Origin: Muribaculaceae bacterium
GTDB lineage: Bacteria > Bacteroidota > Bacteroidia > Bacteroidales > Muribaculaceae
Length of the DNA: 64,000 bases
Direction: 5' to 3'
Assembly: GCA_017399915.1 (NCBI GenBank)
Contig: JAFQAS010000067.1
Location: 62,001-126,000 of the forward strand
The number at the start of each line of letters is the position of its first letter. Positions within the stretch are counted from its first letter, which is position 1. The notes under the pieces are model-generated. The model did no database searches. It was not told the DNA's origin and saw only the letters and a program-made list of their open reading frames with translations. Below, one piece after another: positions 52,221-62,046 of the stretch. A program made the translations under genes and the position numbers.

Positions 52221-54590
52221 TTATTCTTCTATTTCCAGCATTGCCGAATCAATGACCTCGATCATTTCGTCGCCATCTTCATCTGACTCTGCTTCCGAAT
52301 CCGATCTATTCGAATCTGACTTTTTCTTCGATACAATAAATTTATCTTTTCGGCTATAATAGAGTCGATCATTGGCATATACTCTCGACATAAACTTCTT
52401 ACAAATTGGCAACGCAGTTTTAGCCCCTTGCAAATCGGTGTGAATATAACGATTCTCACCGCCTACCCAAGCGCCGAATACCAACTTAGGAGTAAATCCT
52501 ATATACCAACCATCGGCACTATAGTCGGTTGTACCTGTTTTACCCCCCATTTGAGCGTCAAGTGATGTCATAGATCTACCGGTACCATTCTTTGCCACGC
52601 TTCGCATCATCTCAAGCATATATTCATATCCTCGAGGTGTTAGAGAATGGTTTTGTCGAGGAGTAAATACTGCGATTGTATTCCCATCTCGGTCGGCTAT
52701 GCGAGTAACCATCATCGCATATGATGTATATCCTTGATTTGCAAATGCAGAATAACCCACGCACATTTCTTTTAATGGCACTTCACACGAGCCCAATGCT
52801 ATCGTCTTATTAGGTTTTATCCCTTGTGTTGTTATACCCTGTAGCGCCATTTGCTCCATCATTCGTTTTACTCCTATGTCATAAATCAAACGAGCCGATG
52901 CGCCGTTATTTGATTTTGTCAATGCTTCTTTAAGAGTCATCATATCCGAACGACTCCCTTTTGGGTGCCAATCGGGCGCATCACATTCTATTTTTGTGCT
53001 TGGAGAATATTCTTCGCTAGGCTTTTCTATCGCGGCTGCATATAAAAATGGCTTAGCGGTCGAACCTATCTGACGTCGACCAATCGACACCATATCATAT
53101 TTAAAATACTTAAAGTCAACACCACCTACATAAGCCTTTATATGACCATCAATGGCGTCCATTGCCATAAAACCCGCCCGTAAATACTGGGCATAATAAA
53201 GTATCGAATCGTATGGAGTCATGGTCACATGGCGAGGTCCGCTATAACTAAACACAGTCATTTCAACAGGAGTTTTAAACTCCTTCATTATTTCATCATG
53301 CTCTTTGCCCGCGTTTTTGGCTCTTCTATAACGATCGCTATGACGTATTGAGGTATTTATCAACTTATCAATACCACTTTTAGTGATTTCTCCGTCATTA
53401 TCGTTATATAATTTATATTTATTCTTATATCTATTTGTACCAAAATATTTTTGCAAATGCTTCATTTGCGATTCTACCGCATCTTCAGCATAACGCTGCA
53501 TTCGAGAGTCGATTGTAGTATATATTTTCAACCCATCGCGATATAAATCATATCCATTCTTTTCACACCACCCATATAATGGGTCGTTTTTCCATGCAAT
53601 TGAATCGGAATAATATTTTTGTTTTTCCCAACTTTTATAATTGTCTTCATCGGGTTTTGTCGCAGTTAAATATCTACGTAACTCTTCACGGAAATATGGA
53701 GCGATTCCATCAGTATGATTTTGGGGTCTTTTAAAATTAACCTCTAATGGTTTTGCTTTTAGCTCCTCAAAATCATCGTGGGTAATGCGACCGGCTTTAT
53801 ACATTTGATGCAACACTACATTTCTACGGTCACGAGTTCGTTCGGGGTGGCGTACAGGATTGAAATAAGATGGATTTTTCACCATTCCCACAAGTGTTGC
53901 CGCTTCCTCTATAGTAAGATCAGATGGTTCCTTGTCAAAATACACCTTTGCCGCCATCTTTACCCCTACTGCATTATACAAAAAATCAAATTGATTAAGA
54001 TACATCTTAATAATTTCATCTTTCGAATAATAACGTTCGAGTTTCAAAGCGATCATCCACTCAACCGGTTTCTGCAACATTCGTTTAAAGCCGTTTTCAG
54101 CAGGCTTTTCGGTATAAATCTGCTTAGCCAATTGTTGAGTCAAAGTCGATGCTCCTCCGGCATTTTTTTGTTGCAAAATACCTCTTTTCACCAACGCTCT
54201 CACCAATGCTCGAGTGTCAATTCCCGAATGGTCATAAAATCTCACATCTTCTGTTGACACCAAAGCGTCAATCATGTGCTGAGGAATTTCGTCCATACTT
54301 GTATATACACGATTCCCAGAACCCGAATAATAGCGTCCCATCTCCACTCCATCAGCGGTATAAATAAACGACGCATACTTACTATTTGGATTGGTTATAT
54401 CCTCTATCGAAGGCATATAACCAATTATTCCATTATACAACAGAATGAAAAACACCAACATTATTGCCATTCCATATCCGAAAACTTTCCACATTGTCTT
54501 AACAATGCGACGTCGCTTTTCTACCGGATTCAAGATTTGACCTTGTTGTTTATTTTTTATTGTTCTTTTTATATCCTTTGTCATAAACAT
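52221..54590 (-). CDS. Class A penicillin-binding protein (PBP1A type), copy 1
   Basis: A 789-residue bifunctional peptidoglycan synthase. One N-terminal membrane helix (about 35-57), then the GT51 transglycosylase domain (about 80-260) with catalytic Glu in STEDVRFYDHSGID and GASTLTQQLAKQ, then a transpeptidase domain with S-x-x-K in GSTAKPFLYA (about 510), SxN in KSNNGAS and GGKTGTTDYSADG (about 685). The C-terminus is acidic (SEAESDEDGDEMIEV). Start is ATG 54590 or the second ATG two codons in. Closely related to the next gene. Confidence 0.95.
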   Translation of the reverse strand: MFMTKDIKRTIKNKQQGQILNPVEKRRRIVKTMWKVFGYGMAIMLVFFILLYNGIIGYMPSIEDITNPNSKYASFIYTADGVEMGRYYSGSGNRVYTSMDEIPQHMIDALVSTEDVRFYDHSGIDTRALVRALVKRGILQQKNAGGASTLTQQLAKQIYTEKPAENGFKRMLQKPVEWMIALKLERYYSKDEIIKMYLNQFDFLYNAVGVKMAAKVYFDKEPSDLTIEEAATLVGMVKNPSYFNPVRHPERTRDRRNVVLHQMYKAGRITHDDFEELKAKPLEVNFKRPQNHTDGIAPYFREELRRYLTATKPDEDNYKSWEKQKYYSDSIAWKNDPLYGWCEKNGYDLYRDGLKIYTTIDSRMQRYAEDAVESQMKHLQKYFGTNRYKNKYKLYNDNDGEITKSGIDKLINTSIRHSDRYRRAKNAGKEHDEIMKEFKTPVEMTVFSYSGPRHVTMTPYDSILYYAQYLRAGFMAMDAIDGHIKAYVGGVDFKYFKYDMVSIGRRQIGSTAKPFLYAAAIEKPSEEYSPSTKIECDAPDWHPKGSRSDMMTLKEALTKSNNGASARLIYDIGVKRMMEQMALQGITTQGIKPNKTIALGSCEVPLKEMCVGYSAFANQGYTSYAMMVTRIADRDGNTIAVFTPRQNHSLTPRGYEYMLEMMRSVAKNGTGRSMTSLDAQMGGKTGTTDYSADGWYIGFTPKLVFGAWVGGENRYIHTDLQGAKTALPICKKFMSRVYANDRLYYSRKDKFIVSKKKSDSNRSDSEAESDEDGDEMIEVIDSAMLEIEE

Positions 54591-54664
54591 TCCTTATTCA
54601 AGTGAGTTTCTCTATATTTGATTTTCAAGGCTTATATATTTTTGATATTAAAGTTTACATAACC

Positions 54665-57091
54665 TTAATCAAACACATCTTCTACCTCAGTTGCTATCGG
54701 TGCCGACGATTCTGACTCTGACGATGAATTACTATGCGAAGAAGAACGACGTCTTGGAGAATCATATACCGGTTCTTTATACGCGATTACATCTTCAAAT
54801 CCTTCAAATTTATCATCTCGTTTATATGGCAATGACTTATCAGCAAAAACTTTCGATAAGAATCGCTTACACAATGGCAAAGCTGCATCTCCACCAATCA
54901 AGTTCAGGTGAATATATTTACTTTCACCACCTACCCATGCTCCAAACACCAACTTAGGCGTAAATCCCATGAACCAACCGTCGGCTTTAAAGTCGGTTGT
55001 ACCTGTTTTACCACCAATTTCCGCGCCTAAAGAGCTCATTGATCTACCTGTACCATTTCTTACTACACTACGCAAACATTCATTCATGCGAGTATAACCA
55101 TTCTTCGACAATGCTTGTTTTTGTTGTGGCACAAAGTTGGCGATTACATTTCCTTTATCATCGGTGATCTTTGTCACCATCATAGATGCTGAGGTAAACC
55201 CTTGATTTGCGAAAGCTGAATATCCTACACACATTTCGCGCAATGGAATTTCGCATGAGCCAAGGGCTATTGTTACATCGGGGCGAATATTTTCCTTTAC
55301 CAATCCATGCATTCCCATTTGCTCAATCATTCGTTCCGGGCCATTACCGCCTTCAGTACCCAACAAATACATCAAACCGGCCGAAGCTCCATTTAATGAT
55401 TTTGTCAACGCCCATTTAAAAGTTGTTGAGCCATACCAAGATCCTCGAGGCTTCCATACGGGAGAATATGTTTTAATTTGATCATTGGGGTCTAAATCAA
55501 ACTGTTCGCATGCTGCTGCATATAGATAGGGTTTTGCTGTTGAACCGATTTGTTTGCGACCTATTGACACCATGTCATATTTAAAGAAATCAAAATCAAT
55601 TCCGCCCACATATGCTTTTATATGACCATTGGTTGCGTCCATTGCCATAAAACCGGTACGCAAAATTTGTTGGCGATACAAAATTGAATCAAGCGGAGTC
55701 AAAGTCATTTCTTTTGGACCGTCATAACTAAATACCATCATCTTACGAGGCTCATCAAATTCTTTAAGAATCTCTTCATGAGATTTACCGGCCTCTATCC
55801 CAACTTTATATCGCACACTATGGCGAATCGATGTGTTAATAATTTTATCAACCGTTTCTTTGCTAACTCGGCTATATGTGCTGTACAAAGTATATCTATT
55901 CTTATATCGGTTATAGCCAAAAGCCGATTGGTGAATCCTCATTTGCTCTGTCACTGCATCTTCGGCATATTTTTGCATTTTTGAATCGAGTGTAGTATAA
56001 ATCTTTAACCCATCGGTATAAACATTATATCCGTTTTTCTCGCCCCAGCCAAACAATGGATCATCGGCCCATGCCACTGAATCGGCAATATATTGGCGTT
56101 CTTCCCATTTCATATAATTTTTCCGTTCCGGCTTCTTTGCGGCTAGATAACGGCGTAACTCTTCTCGGAAATAACGTGCAAAACCCACTGTGTGATCGTC
56201 GGGTTTATGGAATGACACCCCTAATGGTTTTTGCTTTAATTCCTCAACCTCTGTTGCGGTTAAATACCCTGCTTTTTCCATCTGATTAAATACCACATTA
56301 CGACGTTCTAACGCCCGTTCAGGGTTCTTAATAGGATTATAATATGCCGGATTTTTCACCATTCCCACCAATAAAGCGCATTCTTCCATCGTCAAATCTC
56401 TCGGCTCTTTTCCGAAATACACATTTGCCGCCGATTTAATACCTACTGCATTATACAAAAAGTCAAATCGATTTAGATATAATGCAATCATTTCCGATTT
56501 CGAATAATTACGTTCAAGTTTCAATGCAATCATCCATTCCACAGGTTTTTGCATTGCACGTTCAAATTTATCTCGGGCTGGTTTCTCGGTATATATCAAT
56601 TTTGCTAATTGTTGTGTCAATGTTGACCCACCGCCTGCAGCATCCTCTCCCATGATACCTGTTTTGATAATTGCGCGAAACATTGATTTGACATCAATCC
56701 CTGAATGTTCATAAAAACGAACATCTTCAGTCGCCACTAATGCTTTCACCAATATCTCTGGAATCTCATCGGTTTCAGCATAAATACGGTTGCCCGACCC
56801 GGCATAATAACGTCCCAATTCCACACTGTCGGCTGTATACACAAACGATGCATAGCTGCTTTTGGGGTTAGCGATTTCCATTAATGATGGCATATAGCCA
56901 ATTACGCCATTATATATCAACAAGAAAAATAGATAAAAACCTATAACAAGCACTCCAAATGTAATCCAAATCCATTTTACGATTCGACTGCCAAGTGATT
57001 TTTTCACTTTTTTATTTCCTTGTTTTTTATCTTTTGAGCTAATTTTTTCCATAGAGGGAACTTGTGACTCCATATCCTTCTTTTTTACCAT
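54665..57091 (-). CDS. Class A penicillin-binding protein (PBP1A type), copy 2
   Basis: An 808-residue paralogue of the preceding protein and first in the transcript (74 bp before copy 1). A longer basic N-terminus (KDKKQGNKKVKKSLG) precedes the helix (about 38-62). GT51: ATEDVRFYEHSGID and GGGSTLTQQLAK; transpeptidase: GSTAKPYLYA, KSLNGASAG and GGKTGTTDFKADG. The C-terminal tail is Ser-rich and ends EVEDVFD. All catalytic residues are present in both copies, so both should polymerise and cross-link glycan. Tandem class A PBPs probably differ in partner or growth phase; inferred. The -7 box is at 57103-57110. Confidence 0.95.
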   Translation of the reverse strand: MVKKKDMESQVPSMEKISSKDKKQGNKKVKKSLGSRIVKWIWITFGVLVIGFYLFFLLIYNGVIGYMPSLMEIANPKSSYASFVYTADSVELGRYYAGSGNRIYAETDEIPEILVKALVATEDVRFYEHSGIDVKSMFRAIIKTGIMGEDAAGGGSTLTQQLAKLIYTEKPARDKFERAMQKPVEWMIALKLERNYSKSEMIALYLNRFDFLYNAVGIKSAANVYFGKEPRDLTMEECALLVGMVKNPAYYNPIKNPERALERRNVVFNQMEKAGYLTATEVEELKQKPLGVSFHKPDDHTVGFARYFREELRRYLAAKKPERKNYMKWEERQYIADSVAWADDPLFGWGEKNGYNVYTDGLKIYTTLDSKMQKYAEDAVTEQMRIHQSAFGYNRYKNRYTLYSTYSRVSKETVDKIINTSIRHSVRYKVGIEAGKSHEEILKEFDEPRKMMVFSYDGPKEMTLTPLDSILYRQQILRTGFMAMDATNGHIKAYVGGIDFDFFKYDMVSIGRKQIGSTAKPYLYAAACEQFDLDPNDQIKTYSPVWKPRGSWYGSTTFKWALTKSLNGASAGLMYLLGTEGGNGPERMIEQMGMHGLVKENIRPDVTIALGSCEIPLREMCVGYSAFANQGFTSASMMVTKITDDKGNVIANFVPQQKQALSKNGYTRMNECLRSVVRNGTGRSMSSLGAEIGGKTGTTDFKADGWFMGFTPKLVFGAWVGGESKYIHLNLIGGDAALPLCKRFLSKVFADKSLPYKRDDKFEGFEDVIAYKEPVYDSPRRRSSSHSNSSSESESSAPIATEVEDVFD

Positions 57092-57102
57092 ATTTTAATC
57101 CA

Positions 57103-57110
57103 CAAAGATA
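57103..57110 (-). promoter_or_regulatory. -7 promoter box of the PBP pair
   Basis: Minus-strand TATCTTTG, 11 bases before the ATG at 57091. Between here and 57346 I see nothing but AT-rich spacer. Confidence 0.6.
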
Positions 57111-57345
57111 CTCCCTTTGCTCCAATTATGCAATAGCACACATTATTTATTAACAATTCGACACATTTTCGCCACAATTGACACCCGTGTTTTGTTGCAA
57201 TTTATTGGATTTTACAAAAAGTTATCGTTTATTTGTCATTTACATGGCGCTTTAAAGGTTGGCTCAAAGACTTGCCTGTTTTTTGGGGTTGATAACTTGT
57301 TAATAAAATGCCAAGCTGCCAAATTGTCTTTCCGGAAAATCTTCT

Positions 57346-57353
57346 TAACTTTG
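57346..57353 (+). promoter_or_regulatory. tdk -7 promoter box
   Basis: TAACTTTG, 43 bases ahead of the tdk ATG at 57397; the ATG at 57373 is only about 12 bases past the predicted start site. Confidence 0.65.
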
Positions 57354-57396
57354 CATTTCTGTTTTATCAAACTTGCTAATTTGGCATTATTCCAGC

Positions 57397-58050
57397 ATGA
57401 AACGTAAAGGGAAACTATACTTTCGATATGGCACAATGGGGTCGGCAAAAACGGCGCTACTACTCACCACTGCTTACAACTTTGAAGAGCGTGGTATGAA
57501 ATATTTGTGTATGAAACCAGTAATTGACACTCGCGACAAAGCCAACGTCATTAAATCGCGCATTGGTATCCAACGTGAATGTAGCTGGATTTATCACGAC
57601 ACAGATTTATATCAACATGCCAAAGATCTATTTATCAACGAAAACCTCGTTTATGACTGGTTCTTGATTGATGAAGCTCAATTTTTATCGGCCGAGCAAG
57701 TCGACCAACTTTCTCGCATTGTCGATGACTTTGGTTGCAACGTAGTGTGTTATGGACTTCGCACCGATTTCAAAACCAATCTATTTGAAGGTTCTCGCCG
57801 ATTGTTTGAAATAGCCGACACTATCGATGAGATTAAATCGACTTGCAATTGTGGCAATAAAACCATCGTAAATGCACGCATCGATTCTGATGGTGATTTT
57901 GTGGTTGAAGGTGCTCAAGTTGAGATTGGTGGCGATGATAGATATATTGCCGTTTGTCGAAAATGTTGGCGAAATAAGCGTATTGAGCAAGCCGAACGCA
58001 ATAGTTTGCCTTTTTTTGAGTTAGAACAAAATAACAACGATGAAATATGA
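57397..58050 (+). CDS. tdk: Thymidine kinase
   Basis: A 217-residue type II thymidine kinase starting at ATG 57397 (MKRKGKLYFRYGTMGSAKTA). Walker A-like GTMGSAKT (about 12-19), Walker B LIDEAQFL with the catalytic Glu/Asp (about 90), the lid loop YGLRTDFKTNLFEGS, and a zinc site from CNCGNKT and CRKCW. It phosphorylates thymidine for salvage. Length is normal; the form is the TK1-like type. Its TGA overlaps the next ATG (ATGA). Confidence 0.96.
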   Translation: MKRKGKLYFRYGTMGSAKTALLLTTAYNFEERGMKYLCMKPVIDTRDKANVIKSRIGIQRECSWIYHDTDLYQHAKDLFINENLVYDWFLIDEAQFLSAEQVDQLSRIVDDFGCNVVCYGLRTDFKTNLFEGSRRLFEIADTIDEIKSTCNCGNKTIVNARIDSDGDFVVEGAQVEIGGDDRYIAVCRKCWRNKRIEQAERNSLPFFELEQNNNDEI

Positions 58051-58499
58051 TTATTGGAGAAATTGATCATTTAGCACAAATCTCAATTGGCAACGAGTTA
58101 CTTAGCGAAGCTCTTAAATGGGTAGCTGAGCACTATAAAGACAACTTCGAAAAGGGCACGACTTTTATTCGTGATGATAAACGGATAAAAGTAAATGCCG
58201 AAATCGTGGCCATGTTACCTCAAGGCAAACAAATGCTCGAAGCTCATCGCCAATTCATCGATATTCATGTACCCATTTCATCTGAAGAAACAATTGGTTG
58301 GTCGTCCCTTAAACATCTTCGCAACATCACACAAGAATATGATTCTGAGAAAGATATCGAATTTTATGGCGATGAACCTCAAAGTTTCCTAACGGTATAC
58401 CCCGGCCAATGTGTCATATTCTTCCCCGAAGATGCTCATGCCCCAAACATTGGCGTGGGTAGACACAAAAAACTATGCATAAAAATCGCCATTGATTAA
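58047..58499 (+). CDS. YhcH/YjgK/YiaL family protein
   Basis: A 150-residue beta-sandwich protein. Typical features: MIIGEIDHLAQ at the start, the H-R-x-F-I-D-I-H-V stretch (AHRQFIDIHVPIS), a Trp-containing IGWSSL loop and the closing FFPEDAHAPNIGVG with metal-type His and Asp. Members are linked to sialic acid or sugar-acid handling (EbgC-type beta subunit, YhcH anomerase), but this one is coupled to tdk with no sugar gene nearby, so its substrate is unknown. Confidence 0.9.
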   Translation: MIIGEIDHLAQISIGNELLSEALKWVAEHYKDNFEKGTTFIRDDKRIKVNAEIVAMLPQGKQMLEAHRQFIDIHVPISSEETIGWSSLKHLRNITQEYDSEKDIEFYGDEPQSFLTVYPGQCVIFFPEDAHAPNIGVGRHKKLCIKIAID

Positions 58500-58532
58500 A
58501 CCTATTACAAATTACATTGTCAATATTGTATT

Positions 58533-59294
58533 ATGAAACTATTTGCATTATCAATATCAATGATCGTAGCGATGCTCACACAAAGCATCTGCGCACAAAC
58601 CTTCAACGACGAAACAATCACTTATAAAGTGATGTATAAATGGGGGTTAATTAATAAGCAAGCAGGCGACGCTGCTTTATCTATTAAAACAGTAGGTAAT
58701 AACTATGAAACGCAACTCGTAGCAAAATCTGCTCCATGGGCCGACCAGTTTTACGTAGTTCGCGACACTCTTAACGGGCGCATTCAAAAAGATGGGTTTC
58801 TCCCTCTTTTCTACGAAAAAATTGCTCATGAGGGAAAAGATTTCAAACACGATGTGGTAAATTACTCTCGCAACGAAGATACTGTTATCGGATATTGCAC
58901 TCGCATCAGTCAAAAGGAAGGGAAAAAGAATGCAACTAAAAAAGAACACGTGATTTCTGCCACAGGGAAAACTGTCGATATGCTCAGCGTGTATTACTAT
59001 ATGCGTTCACTCGATTACCCCAACATGGAAAAAGATCAAATCACTACTCTAAATATCTTCTCAGGCAAACGCAAAGAGATTTTAACCATTAAATATCTCG
59101 GGGAAGAAACAATAACCTATGATAAAAAATCGCACCAATGCTATCATATCAGCTTCACTTTCACTTCTGATGGCAACAAAAAAACATCTGATGACATGGA
59201 CGCATGGATATCTACTGATGCACAACGTATACCGCTTAAACTAGAAGGGACGCTACCTGTAGGAAAAGTTCAATGTTTCTACACCGGAGGCTAA
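58533..59294 (+). CDS. Exported DUF3108 domain protein
   Basis: A 253-residue protein with signal peptide (MKLFALSISMIVAMLTQSICA). The DUF3108 body has ITYKVMYKWGLINKQAGDA, the FYVVRDTLNGRIQKDG stretch, and near the C-terminus MDAWISTDAQRIPLKLEG. The fold is likely a lipocalin-like beta barrel in the periplasm. Homologues are widespread in Bacteroidetes with no known role. It is 33 bp after the YhcH gene on the same strand and ends before the terminator 59326-59367. Confidence 0.87.
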   Translation: MKLFALSISMIVAMLTQSICAQTFNDETITYKVMYKWGLINKQAGDAALSIKTVGNNYETQLVAKSAPWADQFYVVRDTLNGRIQKDGFLPLFYEKIAHEGKDFKHDVVNYSRNEDTVIGYCTRISQKEGKKNATKKEHVISATGKTVDMLSVYYYMRSLDYPNMEKDQITTLNIFSGKRKEILTIKYLGEETITYDKKSHQCYHISFTFTSDGNKKTSDDMDAWISTDAQRIPLKLEGTLPVGKVQCFYTGG

Positions 59295-59325
59295 TCCGTA
59301 TCTGTCAATATCAAATTCCAAATAT

Positions 59326-59367
59326 AAAAAAACGATAATATTACCGATGGCAATATTATCGTTTTTT
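59326..59367 (+). terminator. Rho-independent terminator
   Basis: AAAAAACGATAATATT pairs perfectly with AATATTATCGTTTTTT around a 9-nt loop (59343-59351). Confidence 0.95.
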
Positions 59368-59409
59368 GTCAACTTTTGTTAAGCTTTCATCAGTTATGGC
59401 TCTATCCTC

Positions 59410-59440
59410 TTGAATATTTGCCATATTATAAGTACCTTTG
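59410..59440 (+). promoter_or_regulatory. Promoter of the MBOAT-DHHW operon
   Basis: TTG at 59410-59412, a 20-nt spacer and TACCTTTG at 59433-59440; it lies inside a longer in-frame extension and so supports the ATG at 59505. Confidence 0.75.
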
Positions 59441-59504
59441 CACCCGATTTTCAAAAACGGCAAAACCTAACCTATGCTTAGGTATAATTATTAAAATCTT
59501 AATA

Positions 59505-60953
59505 ATGGTATTTTCCGATCTTTTCTTTCTATTTGTTTTCATTCCGGCATTTGCGTTATGTTACTTAATTGCGAATCTTGTTGATAGTAAACTTTTATCT
59601 ACCTTAACTCATAGAAGTTGTCTTTCAAAGAATATTATTATAGTTCTATTTTCTCTCATTTTTTATGGGTGGGGGGAGCCTATTTATGTATTCTTGATGA
59701 TATTATGTGTACTTCTCAACTACATAAGTGGATTAAGTATCAGCAGGCAGCATGGGAAATCTCGTAAAATAGCACTAATATTAGGGCTTATATGCAATAT
59801 ATTAATACTTGGAATATTTAAATATGCCGATTTCTTTGCAAATATATTGTGCAACATTGGCTTAAATGTTCCGGCTCCAAACATCGCTCTACCCATCGGC
59901 ATCAGTTTCTATACCTTCCAATCCATTTCATATCTGATTGACGTATATCGCAACGAATCGCCGGTACAAAAACATTTCGGCAACTTGTTACTCTATATAT
60001 CAATGTTCCCTCAACTTGTTGCCGGTCCTATTGTAAGATACGACACTATCGCTCGCGAGATTAATGACCGTAAAGTTTCATTAAATGACATTTCAGAGGG
60101 TGTTTATCGTTTCCTTATTGGTTTAGGCAAAAAAGTGATAATAGCCAACCAATTCTCTGAGGTTGCCGACCAATTACTTCTCAACGGAATAAACGACCTC
60201 TCAACGACCGGAGCTTGGATTGGCATTTTAGCATTTGCCTTCCAAATCTATTTTGACTTCTCAGGCTATTCCGACATGGCAATAGGCATGGGACGCTGTA
60301 TGGGATTCCACTTTAATGAAAACTTCAATCACCCCTATTGCAGTTCTTCTATAACAGAATTTTGGCGTCGTTGGCACATTTCACTTGGCAGCTTTTTCCG
60401 CGATTACGTATACATTCCTTTAGGTGGCAATCGCCATCATCAATTTCTAAATATTTTTGTTGTATGGTTTCTCACCGGCATGTGGCATGGTGCCAGTTGG
60501 AATTTCATCTTTTGGGGATTATATTTCGGATTTTTCGTAATGATTGAGAAATATACCATTCTTCGTGTCATCAATAAAATCCCAAAAGTTGTATTACACA
60601 CTTATTGCTTGTTAATTGTCTTATTTAGTTGGGGTTTATTCTACTTCGACAATTTTGACAATCTTATCATATTCGTAAATTCGTTCTTTGGGAACACTGT
60701 TCATTTATCCGACATTACTGAAGAAAGTATTTTCTTCAACAACTTCTGGTTATGGATTATTGCAATAATTTTCAGTATGCCCACACGCACATATGCATCT
60801 AAACTTCTATCCAAATCATTCGCAAATAATCATAGTGCGTTGTGTTGGACAAAGACCTCTTTTCGAGTTGTTATTTCTATCTCTATCCTCATATTAAGTG
60901 TAGCACTGCTTGTTGGAGCTACAAACAACGCTTTTATTTACACTAGATTCTAA
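59505..60953 (+). CDS. MBOAT-family O-acyltransferase (AlgI-like)
   Basis: A 482-residue inner-membrane protein starting at ATG 59505 (MVFSDLFFLFVFIPAF). About eleven helices. The MBOAT/AlgI signatures are intact: ALPIGISFYTFQSISYLIDV, YSDMAIGMGRCMGFHF, FWRRWHISLGSFFRDYVYI and the catalytic His in LTGMWHGASWNF. AlgI-type proteins pass acetyl groups across the membrane to a periplasmic SGNH/DHHW partner. Two such partners follow at once (14 and 1093 bp), making a three-gene O-acetylation unit. The glycan acceptor is unknown. Confidence 0.95.
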   Translation: MVFSDLFFLFVFIPAFALCYLIANLVDSKLLSTLTHRSCLSKNIIIVLFSLIFYGWGEPIYVFLMILCVLLNYISGLSISRQHGKSRKIALILGLICNILILGIFKYADFFANILCNIGLNVPAPNIALPIGISFYTFQSISYLIDVYRNESPVQKHFGNLLLYISMFPQLVAGPIVRYDTIAREINDRKVSLNDISEGVYRFLIGLGKKVIIANQFSEVADQLLLNGINDLSTTGAWIGILAFAFQIYFDFSGYSDMAIGMGRCMGFHFNENFNHPYCSSSITEFWRRWHISLGSFFRDYVYIPLGGNRHHQFLNIFVVWFLTGMWHGASWNFIFWGLYFGFFVMIEKYTILRVINKIPKVVLHTYCLLIVLFSWGLFYFDNFDNLIIFVNSFFGNTVHLSDITEESIFFNNFWLWIIAIIFSMPTRTYASKLLSKSFANNHSALCWTKTSFRVVISISILILSVALLVGATNNAFIYTRF

Positions 60954-60966
60954 AAAACAATATAAT

Positions 60967-62019
60967 ATGACTTTTATAAAACAGTTTTCGATAATCTTAA
61001 TTGCATCAATTATATGCATTAATTCTTTCGCTCAAGAAAAAATCGCTTGTCATGTCGAAGAGTATGTCAATACGGTAAACCCTCATGCATCGGCTCGCAA
61101 AACTCGCACAGGAGTAATTCTTGTTGGGAGTGTCGACACCGTAAGAGCCTTCAACGGATTTGGCACAACCAAGGCCAATGCTATCGCATATGCAGAGTGC
61201 GCCAACCTTTACAAGCGCACTTTTGGCGACACTGTCAACATTTATCTCACAGCAATTCCCACGGCTGTGGCATTCTATTGTCCCGACGAAGCTAAAAAAT
61301 GGACTAATAGTCAAGCCGATGCCTTAAACATTATGTTTGAAGCACTTGACCCAGGAGTAATCCCGGTTGACGTATATACAATATTAGGTCAGCACGCTCA
61401 TGAACCGATATATTCTCGCACCGACCACCATTGGGCACCTCTTGGCGCTTACTATGCTGCGATGGCCTTTGCCGAAGCTGCATATGTTCCTTTTAAAGAC
61501 CTCTCACATTATGAAGAGGTTGTTATCCCAAATTACGTAGGGACAATGCATATGTATTCTAAAGATAATTCGGTAAAAAACTCGCCCGAGGACTTCGTGT
61601 ATTACAAGCCCATGGATATCGATTACACCACTACATATATCACATATTCACTTGGCAACAATCGCAAGTCGATTACCCGAGAAAGTGCTCCTCGACAAGG
61701 TGATTTCTTCCTTAGCTTCAAAGGGGTTAGCTCTTATTGCACTTTTATGGGTGGTGACAGCAAAATCACTCAAGTAAGAACAGCTACCGACAATGGTCGC
61801 CGTCTTATTATTATAAAAGATAGTTTCGGCAATGCTATTCCAGGATACTTGTTCTACTCTTTCGAAGAAATACACGTTATTGATTACCGATATTTCAACA
61901 AGAATTTAAAGGAATATGTGAGCCAACATGGAATTACCGATATTTTGCTTGCCAATAATATCAGTTTTGCTTGCAATGTGAAAGCGCCTAACGCTTACAA
62001 ACGTTTTCTTGAGCAATAA
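60967..62019 (+). CDS. DHHW-family protein, short form (AlgX/AlgJ-like)
   Basis: A 350-residue periplasmic protein starting at ATG 60967 with a signal peptide (MTFIKQFSIILIASIICINSFA). The SGNH-type site is seen as TDHHWAPLG (Asp-His pair, DHHW) and KDSFGNAIPGYLF (nucleophile Ser). It lacks the N-terminal membrane segment and the ~100-residue region present in the next gene. The likely job is moving an acetyl group from the MBOAT protein to a sugar. Its catalytic part is strongly similar to the gene at 62047 (SKDNSVKNSPEDFVYY vs SKDISVKNSPEDFVYY), so they arose by duplication. Confidence 0.9.
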   Translation: MTFIKQFSIILIASIICINSFAQEKIACHVEEYVNTVNPHASARKTRTGVILVGSVDTVRAFNGFGTTKANAIAYAECANLYKRTFGDTVNIYLTAIPTAVAFYCPDEAKKWTNSQADALNIMFEALDPGVIPVDVYTILGQHAHEPIYSRTDHHWAPLGAYYAAMAFAEAAYVPFKDLSHYEEVVIPNYVGTMHMYSKDNSVKNSPEDFVYYKPMDIDYTTTYITYSLGNNRKSITRESAPRQGDFFLSFKGVSSYCTFMGGDSKITQVRTATDNGRRLIIIKDSFGNAIPGYLFYSFEEIHVIDYRYFNKNLKEYVSQHGITDILLANNISFACNVKAPNAYKRFLEQ

Positions 62020-62046
62020 TTTTAGTCATTCGGTTTACGTGAAATA

